Shown here: positions 56,805-64,000 of the stretch, one piece after another | How the letters are laid out: the number at the start of each line of letters is the position of its first letter | How positions within the stretch are numbered: position 1 is the first letter of the stretch | Assembly: GCF_019331715.1 (NCBI RefSeq) | Contig: NZ_JAHBBG010000001.1 | Location: forward strand, 372,001-436,000 | DNA: 64,000 nucleotides | Source of the DNA: Bifidobacterium simiiventris | GTDB lineage: Bacteria; Actinomycetota; Actinomycetes; Actinomycetales; Bifidobacteriaceae | Reading direction: 5' to 3' | Made by a program: the position numbers and the translations under genes | Notes under the pieces: model-generated | What the model saw: only the letters and a program-made list of their open reading frames with translations | Databases searched by the model: none | What the model was told of the DNA's origin: nothing

Positions 56805-58121
56805 ATGAGTGGCATGAGTGATATGAACGTTTCCCCGGTTTCCGCAGTCATCTCCCCCGCCCCGACCGCCGCGCTGGCCGCCCGCACACTCGGCACGCCG
56901 CTGGGCGCGCACCCGACGCGCGTGCTGTTCCTCGGCGCGGGCGAGCTGGGCAAGGAGGTCACGATCGAGCTGATGCGCCTCGGCGCATGGGTGTGCGCGG
57001 CGGATTCGTACGCCGGAGCGCCCGCACAGCAGGTGGCGCACGAGTACCGAGTGCTCGATATGGCGAACGCGGAGCAGCTGCGCGCGCTGTTCGACGAGGT
57101 CAGGCCGGACATCATCGTGCCCGAGGTCGAGGCGATCGCGACGGGCGAGTTGGCCGCTGCGGCCGCGCGCGGCATTCAAGTGGTGCCGAGCGCCGAGATC
57201 GCGGCGATCTGCATGGATCGCGAGCGCCTGCGCGTGATCGCGCATGAGGAGCTGGGTCTGCCGACCACGCCGTACCGGTTTGCGGGATCGCTCGAGGAGC
57301 TGCGCGCGGGTGCGGCCGAGGTGGGCTATCCGTGCGTGGTCAAGCCGATCATGAGCTCGTCCGGCCACGGCCAGTCCGTTGTGCGTTCGTCGGACGCGAT
57401 CGACGCCGCGTGGACGGAGGCGCAGGAAGGCCGTCGCGCGTCCGGCGAGGGTGATGTGTCGCGCGTGATCGTGGAGGCACTTGCCCCGCTCGACTATGAG
57501 CTGACCGTACTGACAGTGAGTTCGTCGGCCGGCATCGTGACCTGCGCACCGATCGGTCAGCGTCAGGAATCCGGCGATTACCGCGAGTCGTGGCAGCCGG
57601 CAGCGACGGATGACGGTGTGTTGGAGACGGCTCAGTCGATCGCGCGCCGGGCGGTCGAGGGGCTGGTGGCGAAGGCCACGGCGACCGGCGAGCATGGCTG
57701 GGGCGTGTTCGGCGTGGAGCTGTTCGTGTTGACCGATGGCTCGGTACTGTTCAATGAGGTGTCGCCGCGCCCGCATGATACGGGCATGGTGACGATGGTT
57801 TCGCAGCGGCTGAGCGAGTTCGCGCTGCATGCGCGGGCGATTCTGGGACTGCCGGTGACGGCCGGCCATGTGGCATTGGCGATGCCGTCCGGCGCGGTGG
57901 CGGCGAGCCATGCGATCGTCGTGGCGGGCGACGGCGAGGCGGAGTTCACGAATGTGTCGGCCGCATTGGCCGAACCGGACACCGATCTGCGCATTTTCGC
58001 CAAGCCCGAGGTGCACGGCCATCGCCGCATGGCGGTCGCCTTGGCGATCGGTTCGTCCGCGGACGACGCCCGCGCCAAGGCCGCCCACGTGGCCGATACG
58101 CTCGACATCACCGTACGTTAA
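56805..58121 (+). CDS. purT: Formate-dependent phosphoribosylglycinamide formyltransferase
   Basis: 438 residues from ATG 56805; in-frame ATGs at 56814 and 56823 are alternatives and none has a good ribosome binding site, so the start is uncertain. ATP-grasp enzyme that makes formyl-GAR from GAR, formate and ATP, the folate-free route at purine step 3. LGTPLGAHPTRVLFLGAGELGKEV, CVVKPIMSSSGHGQSVV, and LFNEVSPRPHDTGMVTMVSQ are diagnostic of PurT against PurK. The N-terminal 30 residues are extra. Confidence 0.93.
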   Translation: MSGMSDMNVSPVSAVISPAPTAALAARTLGTPLGAHPTRVLFLGAGELGKEVTIELMRLGAWVCAADSYAGAPAQQVAHEYRVLDMANAEQLRALFDEVRPDIIVPEVEAIATGELAAAAARGIQVVPSAEIAAICMDRERLRVIAHEELGLPTTPYRFAGSLEELRAGAAEVGYPCVVKPIMSSSGHGQSVVRSSDAIDAAWTEAQEGRRASGEGDVSRVIVEALAPLDYELTVLTVSSSAGIVTCAPIGQRQESGDYRESWQPAATDDGVLETAQSIARRAVEGLVAKATATGEHGWGVFGVELFVLTDGSVLFNEVSPRPHDTGMVTMVSQRLSEFALHARAILGLPVTAGHVALAMPSGAVAASHAIVVAGDGEAEFTNVSAALAEPDTDLRIFAKPEVHGHRRMAVALAIGSSADDARAKAAHVADTLDITVR

Positions 58122-58140
58122 CCGACACTGGTTGACACGA

Positions 58141-58206
58141 GAAAAGCCCGTGGGGCGCTCCTCCGGAATACACGAATCATTCGGAGGAACGCCCCACGGG
58201 CTTTTC
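58141..58206. terminator. Long bidirectional terminator between purT and the VOC gene
   Basis: GAAAAGCCCGTGGGGCG... (58141) pairs with ...CGCCCCACGGGCTTTTC (58206), a stem of about 25 bp flanked by A- and T-runs, between convergent genes. Confidence 0.93.
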
Positions 58207-58228
58207 ACAACGCCAAAGGCGATCCCGC

Positions 58229-58594
58229 TCACGACAGCATGGCTTCGATGTTATTGCCGTCGGGGTCGTGGATGAATGCGGCGTAATACGTCGGACCGTA
58301 GTTCGGGCGCGGGCCGGGAGCGCCGTTGTCGGTGCCGCCGGCCTCCAAGCCTGCTTTGTGGAACGCCTTGATCTCATCTTCGTTGTGGGCGCGGAATGCG
58401 ACGTGCACCGGCTGAATCGACTGGTGATCGCGCGGCACGATCAGGAAGACAAAGTCGCCGTCCTCGCCGTTGGTGAAGAACGTGCCCAACTCGGGGTCGT
58501 CCTTGCGTTCATATCCCACCGGCGCGAGCAGTTTCTCATAGAAAGCCGCACTTTTGGCAGCATCCGACACGAACAGCACAATATGATCAATCAT
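58229..58594 (-). CDS. VOC-superfamily (glyoxalase-like) protein
   Basis: 121 residues from MIDHIVLFVSD; AGAGAGG lies before this ATG, while an ATG 6 codons upstream overlaps it. Two beta-alpha-beta-beta-beta modules with metal-ligand-type residues: His in MIDHIVLF, His in PVHVAFRAH and Glu in HDPDGNNIEAM. The family includes glyoxalases, dioxygenases and resistance proteins; the exact reaction is unknown. Confidence 0.85.
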   Translation of the reverse strand: MIDHIVLFVSDAAKSAAFYEKLLAPVGYERKDDPELGTFFTNGEDGDFVFLIVPRDHQSIQPVHVAFRAHNEDEIKAFHKAGLEAGGTDNGAPGPRPNYGPTYYAAFIHDPDGNNIEAMLS

Positions 58595-58775
58595 CCTGGA
58601 CCTCTCTTCCACAACACTGTGACATAGTCAGTAGTATCACAATCGCCACCGGTGTCAATGTTGATGTCCATATCGCGCACACGCCACCGCCACTGTCATA
58701 TACGATGTGACAACGCGCGCGATCGCGCTTCTTCGTGCGCGACAATGAAGTCACCGGTGAAGGAGCGTGGTCATC

Positions 58776-59234
58776 ATGATCGATTTGAGAAAAGCGTCGG
58801 CCGCCGCGCTCGGCGTCATATTGGCGGCAAGCATCGCGGCGTGCGGGCCGGCGCAACAGCAGTCCCAGACTGACGGCGATGTCGCGGCGAGCTGCGCGGT
58901 CAGCTATGCGAAAACGTATGATTCGCCGCAGGATTACATCGATGACATCGCCCCTGATCTCGTCGCCAAGGCGACGTTCGGCGATCCGACACTGTCGGGC
59001 AACGGCAGAACCATTTCGTTCACGGCGCATCTGCTGGACGTGAAGCGCGGCAACGCCCGGTCCGGCGACGACGTGAAGCTCCGGTTCACATGCGATTCGG
59101 TCACCTCGTTCATGCCGGACGGCTACCGCACCGGCGACGAGGTGATCGTGCTCGCCAGCGACGGCCTGCTGCGGCAGCCCGGAAGCGTATGGCCGTTCGA
59201 CCGGCAGACGTACGACTCGCTGACCGTACGATAG
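58776..59234 (+). CDS. Small putative lipoprotein
   Basis: 152 residues from ATG 58776, with AAGGAG 10 nt upstream; a GTG three codons earlier touches that site. The signal peptide ends with lipobox SIAAC. The mature part has two cysteines (AASCAVSY and LRFTCDS) that may form a disulfide, and an OB-like beta pattern GRTISFTAHLLDVKRG and GDEVIVLASDGLL. No family recognised; located upstream of purC but with its own spacing of 130 nt. Confidence 0.65.
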   Translation: MIDLRKASAAALGVILAASIAACGPAQQQSQTDGDVAASCAVSYAKTYDSPQDYIDDIAPDLVAKATFGDPTLSGNGRTISFTAHLLDVKRGNARSGDDVKLRFTCDSVTSFMPDGYRTGDEVIVLASDGLLRQPGSVWPFDRQTYDSLTVR

Positions 59235-59364
59235 TCTTCCGCCCGTCCGGCAACAACGTGGGGCGGGCAGTGCCATGCCACTCCGAAAGCCCTGTTTGTA
59301 GCCCTTTATTGGTACCCTTTTACCGTTAGTTCACCCAGAAATTCCGCTGATTTGAAAGGCGATC

Positions 59365-60114
59365 ATGGAGAAACTGGAAAAGCTCTACGAGGGCAAAGCC
59401 AAGCAGCTGTACGCAACCGACGACCCGGACATCCTGTGGGTCGAGTACAAGAACACCGCGACGGCCGGCGACGGCGAGAAGAAGGAGGACTTCACCGGCA
59501 AGGGCCGTCTGAACAACCTCATCACCACCATCATCTTCGACCTGCTTAAGGCCCGCGGCATCGACAGCCACCTCGTCAAGCGCGTGAACGACACCGCCCA
59601 GCTGGTGCGCAAGATGGACATGTTCCCGCTCGAGATCGTGCTGCGCAACACCGCCGCCGGCCACTTCTGCTCGCGCCTCGGCGTCGAGGAGGGCCTGCCG
59701 CTCAAGGAGCCGGTGCTCGAGTACTTCCTGAAGAACGACGACCTGCACGACCCGTTCGTGAACGACGACGATCTCGTGGCGCTCGGCGTGTGCACGCGTG
59801 AGGATCTCGCCGAGATCGCCCCGCTGGCCCGCCGCATCAACGAGGCGCTCATCGATATCTTCGCGAAGATCGACGTCAAGCTCGTCGATTTCAAGATCGA
59901 AATGGGCCGCGCCTCCGACGGCACGCTGCTGCTGGCCGACGAGATCACCCCGGATTCCTGCCGTCTGTGGGACCAGCGCGACCACTCCGGTAAGGTCGAG
60001 CACCTCGACAAGGACCTGTTCCGCCGTGGTCTCGGCTCGATCATCCCGGCTTACGAGGAGATCGAGGGCCGTCTGGCCGAGCTGGCCAAGTCCGAGGGCA
60101 TCGAAGTCGCCTGA
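59365..60114 (+). CDS. purC: Phosphoribosylaminoimidazole-succinocarboxamide synthase
   Basis: 249 residues with GAAAGG upstream. SAICAR synthetase, purine step 8: joins aspartate to CAIR with [56 protein letters not shown] and [15 protein letters not shown] are diagnostic. Full length. Followed by a hairpin and purL. Confidence 0.97.
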   Translation: MEKLEKLYEGKAKQLYATDDPDILWVEYKNTATAGDGEKKEDFTGKGRLNNLITTIIFDLLKARGIDSHLVKRVNDTAQLVRKMDMFPLEIVLRNTAAGHFCSRLGVEEGLPLKEPVLEYFLKNDDLHDPFVNDDDLVALGVCTREDLAEIAPLARRINEALIDIFAKIDVKLVDFKIEMGRASDGTLLLADEITPDSCRLWDQRDHSGKVEHLDKDLFRRGLGSIIPAYEEIEGRLAELAKSEGIEVA

Positions 60115-60126
60115 TCTTCGCTTCTA

Positions 60127-60160
60127 GGCTCCCCCTGATATCAGAGGGAGCCGATTTTCG
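60127..60160 (+). terminator. GGCTCCC hairpin between purC and purL
   Basis: GGCTCCCCCTGAT pairs with ATCAGAGGGAGCC (one mismatch) and is followed by GATTTTCGTTTT; a partial terminator or attenuator before purL. Confidence 0.7.
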
Positions 60161-60201
60161 TTTTATTTGCAATCCTCAAGAGTTTTCAGGAAAGGATTTC
60201 C

Positions 60202-63200
60202 ATGGTTTTTCGCGTGTACGTGGAAAAGAAGCCCGGTTTTGATGTCGAGGCGCAGCAGCTCGCCGGCGAACTGCGCACGATCCTCGGCATGACCGGTCTC
60301 AAGTCCGTGCGCATCGTGAACCGCTACGACGTGGAGGGCATCAGCGCCGAGCTGTTCGCCCAGGCTACGCCGACCGTGTTCAGCGAACCGCAGGTCGACA
60401 ACGTCTCCAACGACCTGCCCGACTTCGGCGGCGCGAAGGTGTTCGCCACCGAGTTCCTGCCCGGCCAGTTCGATCAGCGCGCCGATTCGGCGAGCGAGTG
60501 CATCCAGCTGATCTCGCAGGGCGAGCGTCCGACCGTCCGTTCCGCCAAGGTATACGCCCTCGACGGCGACCTGAGCGACGCGGACGTGGATGCGATCAAG
60601 CGTTACGTGATCAACCCGGTCGAGGCCCGCGAGGCAAGCCTTGCCGTCAAGGAAACCCTGAAGACCGCCGTGCCGACCCCGGGCAAGGTCGAGGTCATCG
60701 CCGGCTTCAACGAGATGGACGCGGCCGCCGGCCAGCGGTTCATCGACGAGCGAGGTCTCGCGATGGATCTCGCGGATCTCGAGTTCTGCCAGCGGTACTT
60801 CGCGGCCGAAAAGCGTGAGCCGACGATCACCGAAATCAAGGTCATCGACACGTACTGGTCCGACCACTGCCGTCACACGACATTCGGTACCGAGCTGGAC
60901 GACGTGGTCATCGACGACGCGACCGTCAAGGCCGCGTTCGAGCGTTATCTCGAGCTGCGTCACGAGCTGGGCCGCGACGAAAAGCCGGTGTGCCTGATGG
61001 ACATGGGCACGATCGGCGCGAAGTGGCTCAAGAAGAACGGCATCCTGACGGGTCTCGACGAGTCCGAGGAGATCAACGCCTGCACCGTCAAGGTCAAGGT
61101 CGACGTCAACGGCGAGGACCAGGACTGGCTGTTCCTGTTCAAGAACGAGACGCACAACCATCCGACCGAGATCGAGCCGTTCGGCGGCGCGGCCACCTGC
61201 ATCGGCGGCTGCATCCGAGACCCCCTGTCGGGCCGTTCCTACGTGTATCAGGCGATGCGCGTCACCGGCGCCGCCGATCCGACCGTACCGGTCGCCGACA
61301 CGCTGGAGGGCAAGCTCCCGCAGCGCAAGCTCGTGACCACCGCGGCCGCCGGCTACAGCTCGTACGGCAACCAGATCGGCCTCGCCACCGGTCAGGTCGA
61401 CGAGATCTACCATCCGGGCTATGTGGCCAAGCGCATGGAAGTGGGCGCGGTCGTGGCCACCACCCCGGCCGATCATGTGCGCCGCGAGACCCCGGCTCCG
61501 GGCGACAAGATCATCCTGCTCGGCGGCCGCACCGGCCGTGACGGCATCGGCGGCGCGACGGGCGCGTCCAAGGCGCACAACGTGGAGTCCTTGGAGCTGG
61601 ACGGCGCCGAAGTGCAGAAGGGCAACGCGCCGGTCGAGCGCAAGCTGCAGCGCCTGTTCCGCCGCGGCGACGCGTGCCGTCTGATCAAGCGCTGCAACGA
61701 CTTCGGCGCGGGCGGCGTGTCCGTGGCGGTCGGCGAGCTCGCGGACGGCCTGTACGTCGATCTCAACACCGTGCCGAAGAAGTACGAGGGCCTTGACGGC
61801 ACCGAGCTGGCGATCTCCGAATCGCAGGAGCGCATGGCCGTGGACGTTGCCGCCGAAGATGTGGACGAGTTCCTCAGCTACGCCCGCGAGGAGAACCTCG
61901 AGGCGACGGTCATCGCGACCGTGACCGAGGACCCGCGCATGGTGATGACGTGGAACGGCGACGAGATCGTGAACCTCTCCCGCGAATTCCTCGCCTCCAA
62001 CGGCGCGTCCAAGCATCAGGTCGTGCACGTCGAGGCGCAGCAGGCGTACGAGACGCCGGCCGCATGGCGCGAGGGTTCGTTCGCGGACCGTCTGCATGCG
62101 GTCGTGACCGATCTGAACGTGGCGTCCAACAAGGGCCTGTCCGAGCGCTTCGACTCGACGATCGGCGCGGGCACAGTGCTCATGCCGTTCGGCGGCCGCC
62201 GTCAGCTCACCCCGAACGAGGCGATGGTCGCCAAGTTCCCGGTGTTCGGCGAGACCACCACCGCATCTGCTATGGCGTGGGGCTTCAACCCGTACATCAT
62301 GTCCGCGAACCAGTTCACCGGCGCCTATCTGTCGGTGGTCGAGTCGCTCGCCAAGCTCGTGGCCGCCGGCTTCGAGCATGAGAAGGCGTATCTGAGCTTC
62401 CAGGAGTACTTCGAGAAGCTGCGCGACGAGCCGGAACGCTGGGGCAAGCCGACCGCCGCCGTGCTCGGCGCGCTCATGGCGCAGATCGACCTCGGCGCGG
62501 GCGCGATCGGCGGCAAGGATTCGATGTCCGGCACGTTCGAGCATCTCGACGTGCCGCCGACCCTGATCTCCTTCGCCGTGGCCGTGGGCAACATGAAGCG
62601 TGCCACGTCGCCGGAGTTCAAGGGCGCCGACCACCGCGTCGTGCGCATCGCGCCGCGCTATCTCGCGGACGGCATCACGCCGGACAAGGACGCGCTGCTC
62701 GAGGCGTTCTCGATCGTCGAGGAACTGACCGACTTCCACGACGCGCTGGCCGTGTCCACGCCGGGCTACGGCGCGACCGCCGAGGCGCTGTTCAAGATGA
62801 CGCTCGGCAACCGCATCGGCGTTGCGCTGAACGATTCGATCGCCGCGGACGACCTGTTCACGCCGGCGTACGGCTCGTTCATCGTCGAGCTGGCGGACGA
62901 CGCGAAGCTGCCGGCCGCGTCGAACCTCGTCGAGATCGGCGAGATCGGCACGACGACCGCCGCGTACGAGCTGCGCGCCGCGGGCGAGACGCTTGATCTG
63001 GACGCGATTCAGGAGGCGTGGGAGTCCGGCATCGAGTCCGTGTTCCCGTACCGTTCCAAGGGCGACGAGGCGGGCAAGACGACCGAGACGGTCACCTTCG
63101 AAACGCCGAAGAAGACCGTGTACGTGGGTGCTCCGGTCGCCAAGCCCCACGTCGTGATCCCGGTGTTCCCGGGCAACAACTGCGAGTACGATTCGGCCGC

Positions 63201-63942
63201 CGCGTTCGAGCGCGCCGGCGCGGACGTGTCGACGCTGATCGTGAACAACCTCACGCCGGCCGCCGTCGCCGAGTCGACCGCCGCGCTGGTCGAGGAGATC
63301 AACAAGAGCCAGATCGTGATGATTCCGGGCGGTTTCTCGGGCGGCGACGAGCCGGACGGTTCCGCGAAGTTCATCACCGCGTTCTTCCGCGCCCCGGCCG
63401 TCACCGAGGCCGTGCGCGACCTGCTCAAGAACCGCGATGGCCTGATGCTCGGCATCTGCAACGGTTTCCAGGCGCTCATCAAGCTGGGTCTGGTGCCGTA
63501 CGGCGACATCGTGCCGATGACCGAGGAATGCCCGACCCTGACGTTCAACACGATCGGCCGTCACCAGAGCCGGCTCGTGCGCACGCGCGTCGCGTCGAAC
63601 CTGTCCCCGTGGCTGGCGAAGACCTCCGTCGGCGACATCCACACGGTCGCGATCTCCCACGGCGAAGGCCGTTTCGTCGCGTCCGAGCCGGTGCTTGACC
63701 TGCTTAAGACCAACGGTCAGATCGCCACGCAGTACGTGGACGAGTCCGGCGTGCCCGGCATGGATCTCGATGTGAACCCGAACGGCTCGCTGCTCGCGAT
63801 CGAAGGCATCACCAGCCCGGACGGCCGCGTGTTCGGCAAGATGGGTCACTCGGAGCGCTCCGGCAACGGCCTGTACGTGAACGTGCCTGGCAACAAGTAC
63901 CAGCCGCTGTTCGAGGCCGGCGTCGAGTACTTCGCCGCGTAA
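60202..63942 (+). CDS. purL: Phosphoribosylformylglycinamidine synthase, single-chain
   Basis: 1246 residues. FGAM synthetase, purine step 4, in the long one-chain form: an N-terminal PurS-like domain (about 1-150), a linker, two AIR-synthetase-like halves (KVIDTYWSDHCRHTTFGTELD, NETHNHPTEIEPFGGAATCIGG, DFGAGGVSVAVGELADG, GAGAIGGKDSMSGTF), and a C-terminal class I glutaminase with Cys in MLGICNGFQAL and His/Glu in SHGEGRFV. This replaces separate PurL, PurQ and PurS. GGAAAGGATTTCC precedes the ATG. Confidence 0.97.
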   Translation: MVFRVYVEKKPGFDVEAQQLAGELRTILGMTGLKSVRIVNRYDVEGISAELFAQATPTVFSEPQVDNVSNDLPDFGGAKVFATEFLPGQFDQRADSASECIQLISQGERPTVRSAKVYALDGDLSDADVDAIKRYVINPVEAREASLAVKETLKTAVPTPGKVEVIAGFNEMDAAAGQRFIDERGLAMDLADLEFCQRYFAAEKREPTITEIKVIDTYWSDHCRHTTFGTELDDVVIDDATVKAAFERYLELRHELGRDEKPVCLMDMGTIGAKWLKKNGILTGLDESEEINACTVKVKVDVNGEDQDWLFLFKNETHNHPTEIEPFGGAATCIGGCIRDPLSGRSYVYQAMRVTGAADPTVPVADTLEGKLPQRKLVTTAAAGYSSYGNQIGLATGQVDEIYHPGYVAKRMEVGAVVATTPADHVRRETPAPGDKIILLGGRTGRDGIGGATGASKAHNVESLELDGAEVQKGNAPVERKLQRLFRRGDACRLIKRCNDFGAGGVSVAVGELADGLYVDLNTVPKKYEGLDGTELAISESQERMAVDVAAEDVDEFLSYAREENLEATVIATVTEDPRMVMTWNGDEIVNLSREFLASNGASKHQVVHVEAQQAYETPAAWREGSFADRLHAVVTDLNVASNKGLSERFDSTIGAGTVLMPFGGRRQLTPNEAMVAKFPVFGETTTASAMAWGFNPYIMSANQFTGAYLSVVESLAKLVAAGFEHEKAYLSFQEYFEKLRDEPERWGKPTAAVLGALMAQIDLGAGAIGGKDSMSGTFEHLDVPPTLISFAVAVGNMKRATSPEFKGADHRVVRIAPRYLADGITPDKDALLEAFSIVEELTDFHDALAVSTPGYGATAEALFKMTLGNRIGVALNDSIAADDLFTPAYGSFIVELADDAKLPAASNLVEIGEIGTTTAAYELRAAGETLDLDAIQEAWESGIESVFPYRSKGDEAGKTTETVTFETPKKTVYVGAPVAKPHVVIPVFPGNNCEYDSAAAFERAGADVSTLIVNNLTPAAVAESTAALVEEINKSQIVMIPGGFSGGDEPDGSAKFITAFFRAPAVTEAVRDLLKNRDGLMLGICNGFQALIKLGLVPYGDIVPMTEECPTLTFNTIGRHQSRLVRTRVASNLSPWLAKTSVGDIHTVAISHGEGRFVASEPVLDLLKTNGQIATQYVDESGVPGMDLDVNPNGSLLAIEGITSPDGRVFGKMGHSERSGNGLYVNVPGNKYQPLFEAGVEYFAA

Positions 63943-63964
63943 GGCAGGTTGTCTCTCTTGCCAT

Positions 63965-64000
63965 GTCATTTCGAGCGAGGCGAAGCCGAGTCGAGAAATC
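63965..64000. repeat. GTCATTTCGAGCGAGGCGA repeat, cut by the window end
   Basis: Begins GTCATTTCGAGCGAGGCGA and continues to AGTCGAGAAATC at the edge; the same family as 20452 and 37650. Confidence 0.85.

Overview
The window is a 64 kb stretch of a high-GC actinobacterial chromosome, most likely Bifidobacterium or a close relative. This rests on the order efp-nusB-carA-carB-pyrF-gmk, the str operon rpsL-rpsG-fusA-tuf, a single-chain PurL carrying its glutaminase domain, PurT, DUF3043 and DUF4191 membrane proteins, an actinobacterial SOS box, and a sugar ABC operon without its own ATPase. The genus call is inference; no database search was possible.

Layout. 1-4.6 kb: end of a dual-ATPase ECF transporter gene, then a three-gene, 4-nt-overlapping MacAB-like ABC system. 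4.7-8.5 kb: a lower-GC accessory island. It holds a promoter with a perfect -10 box, a 52-codon gene for a secreted peptide ending in a two-cysteine, tryptophan-rich motif, a NarL-type response regulator and a polytopic histidine kinase. Two paralogous lipoprotein genes on the other strand flank these three. I read this as a candidate peptide-signalling (quorum-sensing-like) locus and consider it the most novel item in the window. 8.5-21 kb: M20 peptidase, DUF3043, dihydrolipoamide dehydrogenase, DUF4191, glutamine synthetase, an alcohol dehydrogenase with a MerR-type promoter, DedA, a quinone-oxidoreductase-like enzyme and a DXS-like enzyme interrupted in frame by an intergenic repeat. 21-29.7 kb: a beta-helix-like secreted protein and a low-complexity membrane protein, an AEC transporter, a MerR regulator with a divergent aldo/keto reductase, an SOS-controlled Y-family polymerase fused to a YolD-like tail, and a DUF624 protein.

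29.9-36 kb: sugar ABC transporter (two permeases and a binding lipoprotein) next to two divergent regulators, one LacI-type and one DeoR-LacI chimera. 36-40.2 kb: purF, purM and purD. 40.5-48 kb, minus strand: efp, nusB, carA, carB and a pyrF-gmk gene fusion, which link translation and pyrimidine/guanylate synthesis. 48.2-52.6 kb, minus strand: rpsL, rpsG, fusA, tuf. 52.6-54 kb: no convincing protein gene, but an array of five near-identical 48-bp palindromes and then tRNA-His. 54.2-64 kb: threonine aldolase, a nested inverted repeat, a glycosyltransferase, purT, a VOC protein, a small lipoprotein, purC and purL.

How it works together. Six purine genes (purF, M, D, T, C, L) and carAB/pyrF/gmk make this a nucleotide-synthesis neighbourhood. 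glnA supplies the glutamine used by PurF, PurL and CarA. The signalling island and the sugar operon look like accessory modules. Intergenic repeats (the GTCATTTCGAGCGAAGCGA family and the GGCTCCCC/GGGGAGCC family) are scattered throughout; one copy cluster is translated inside a gene.
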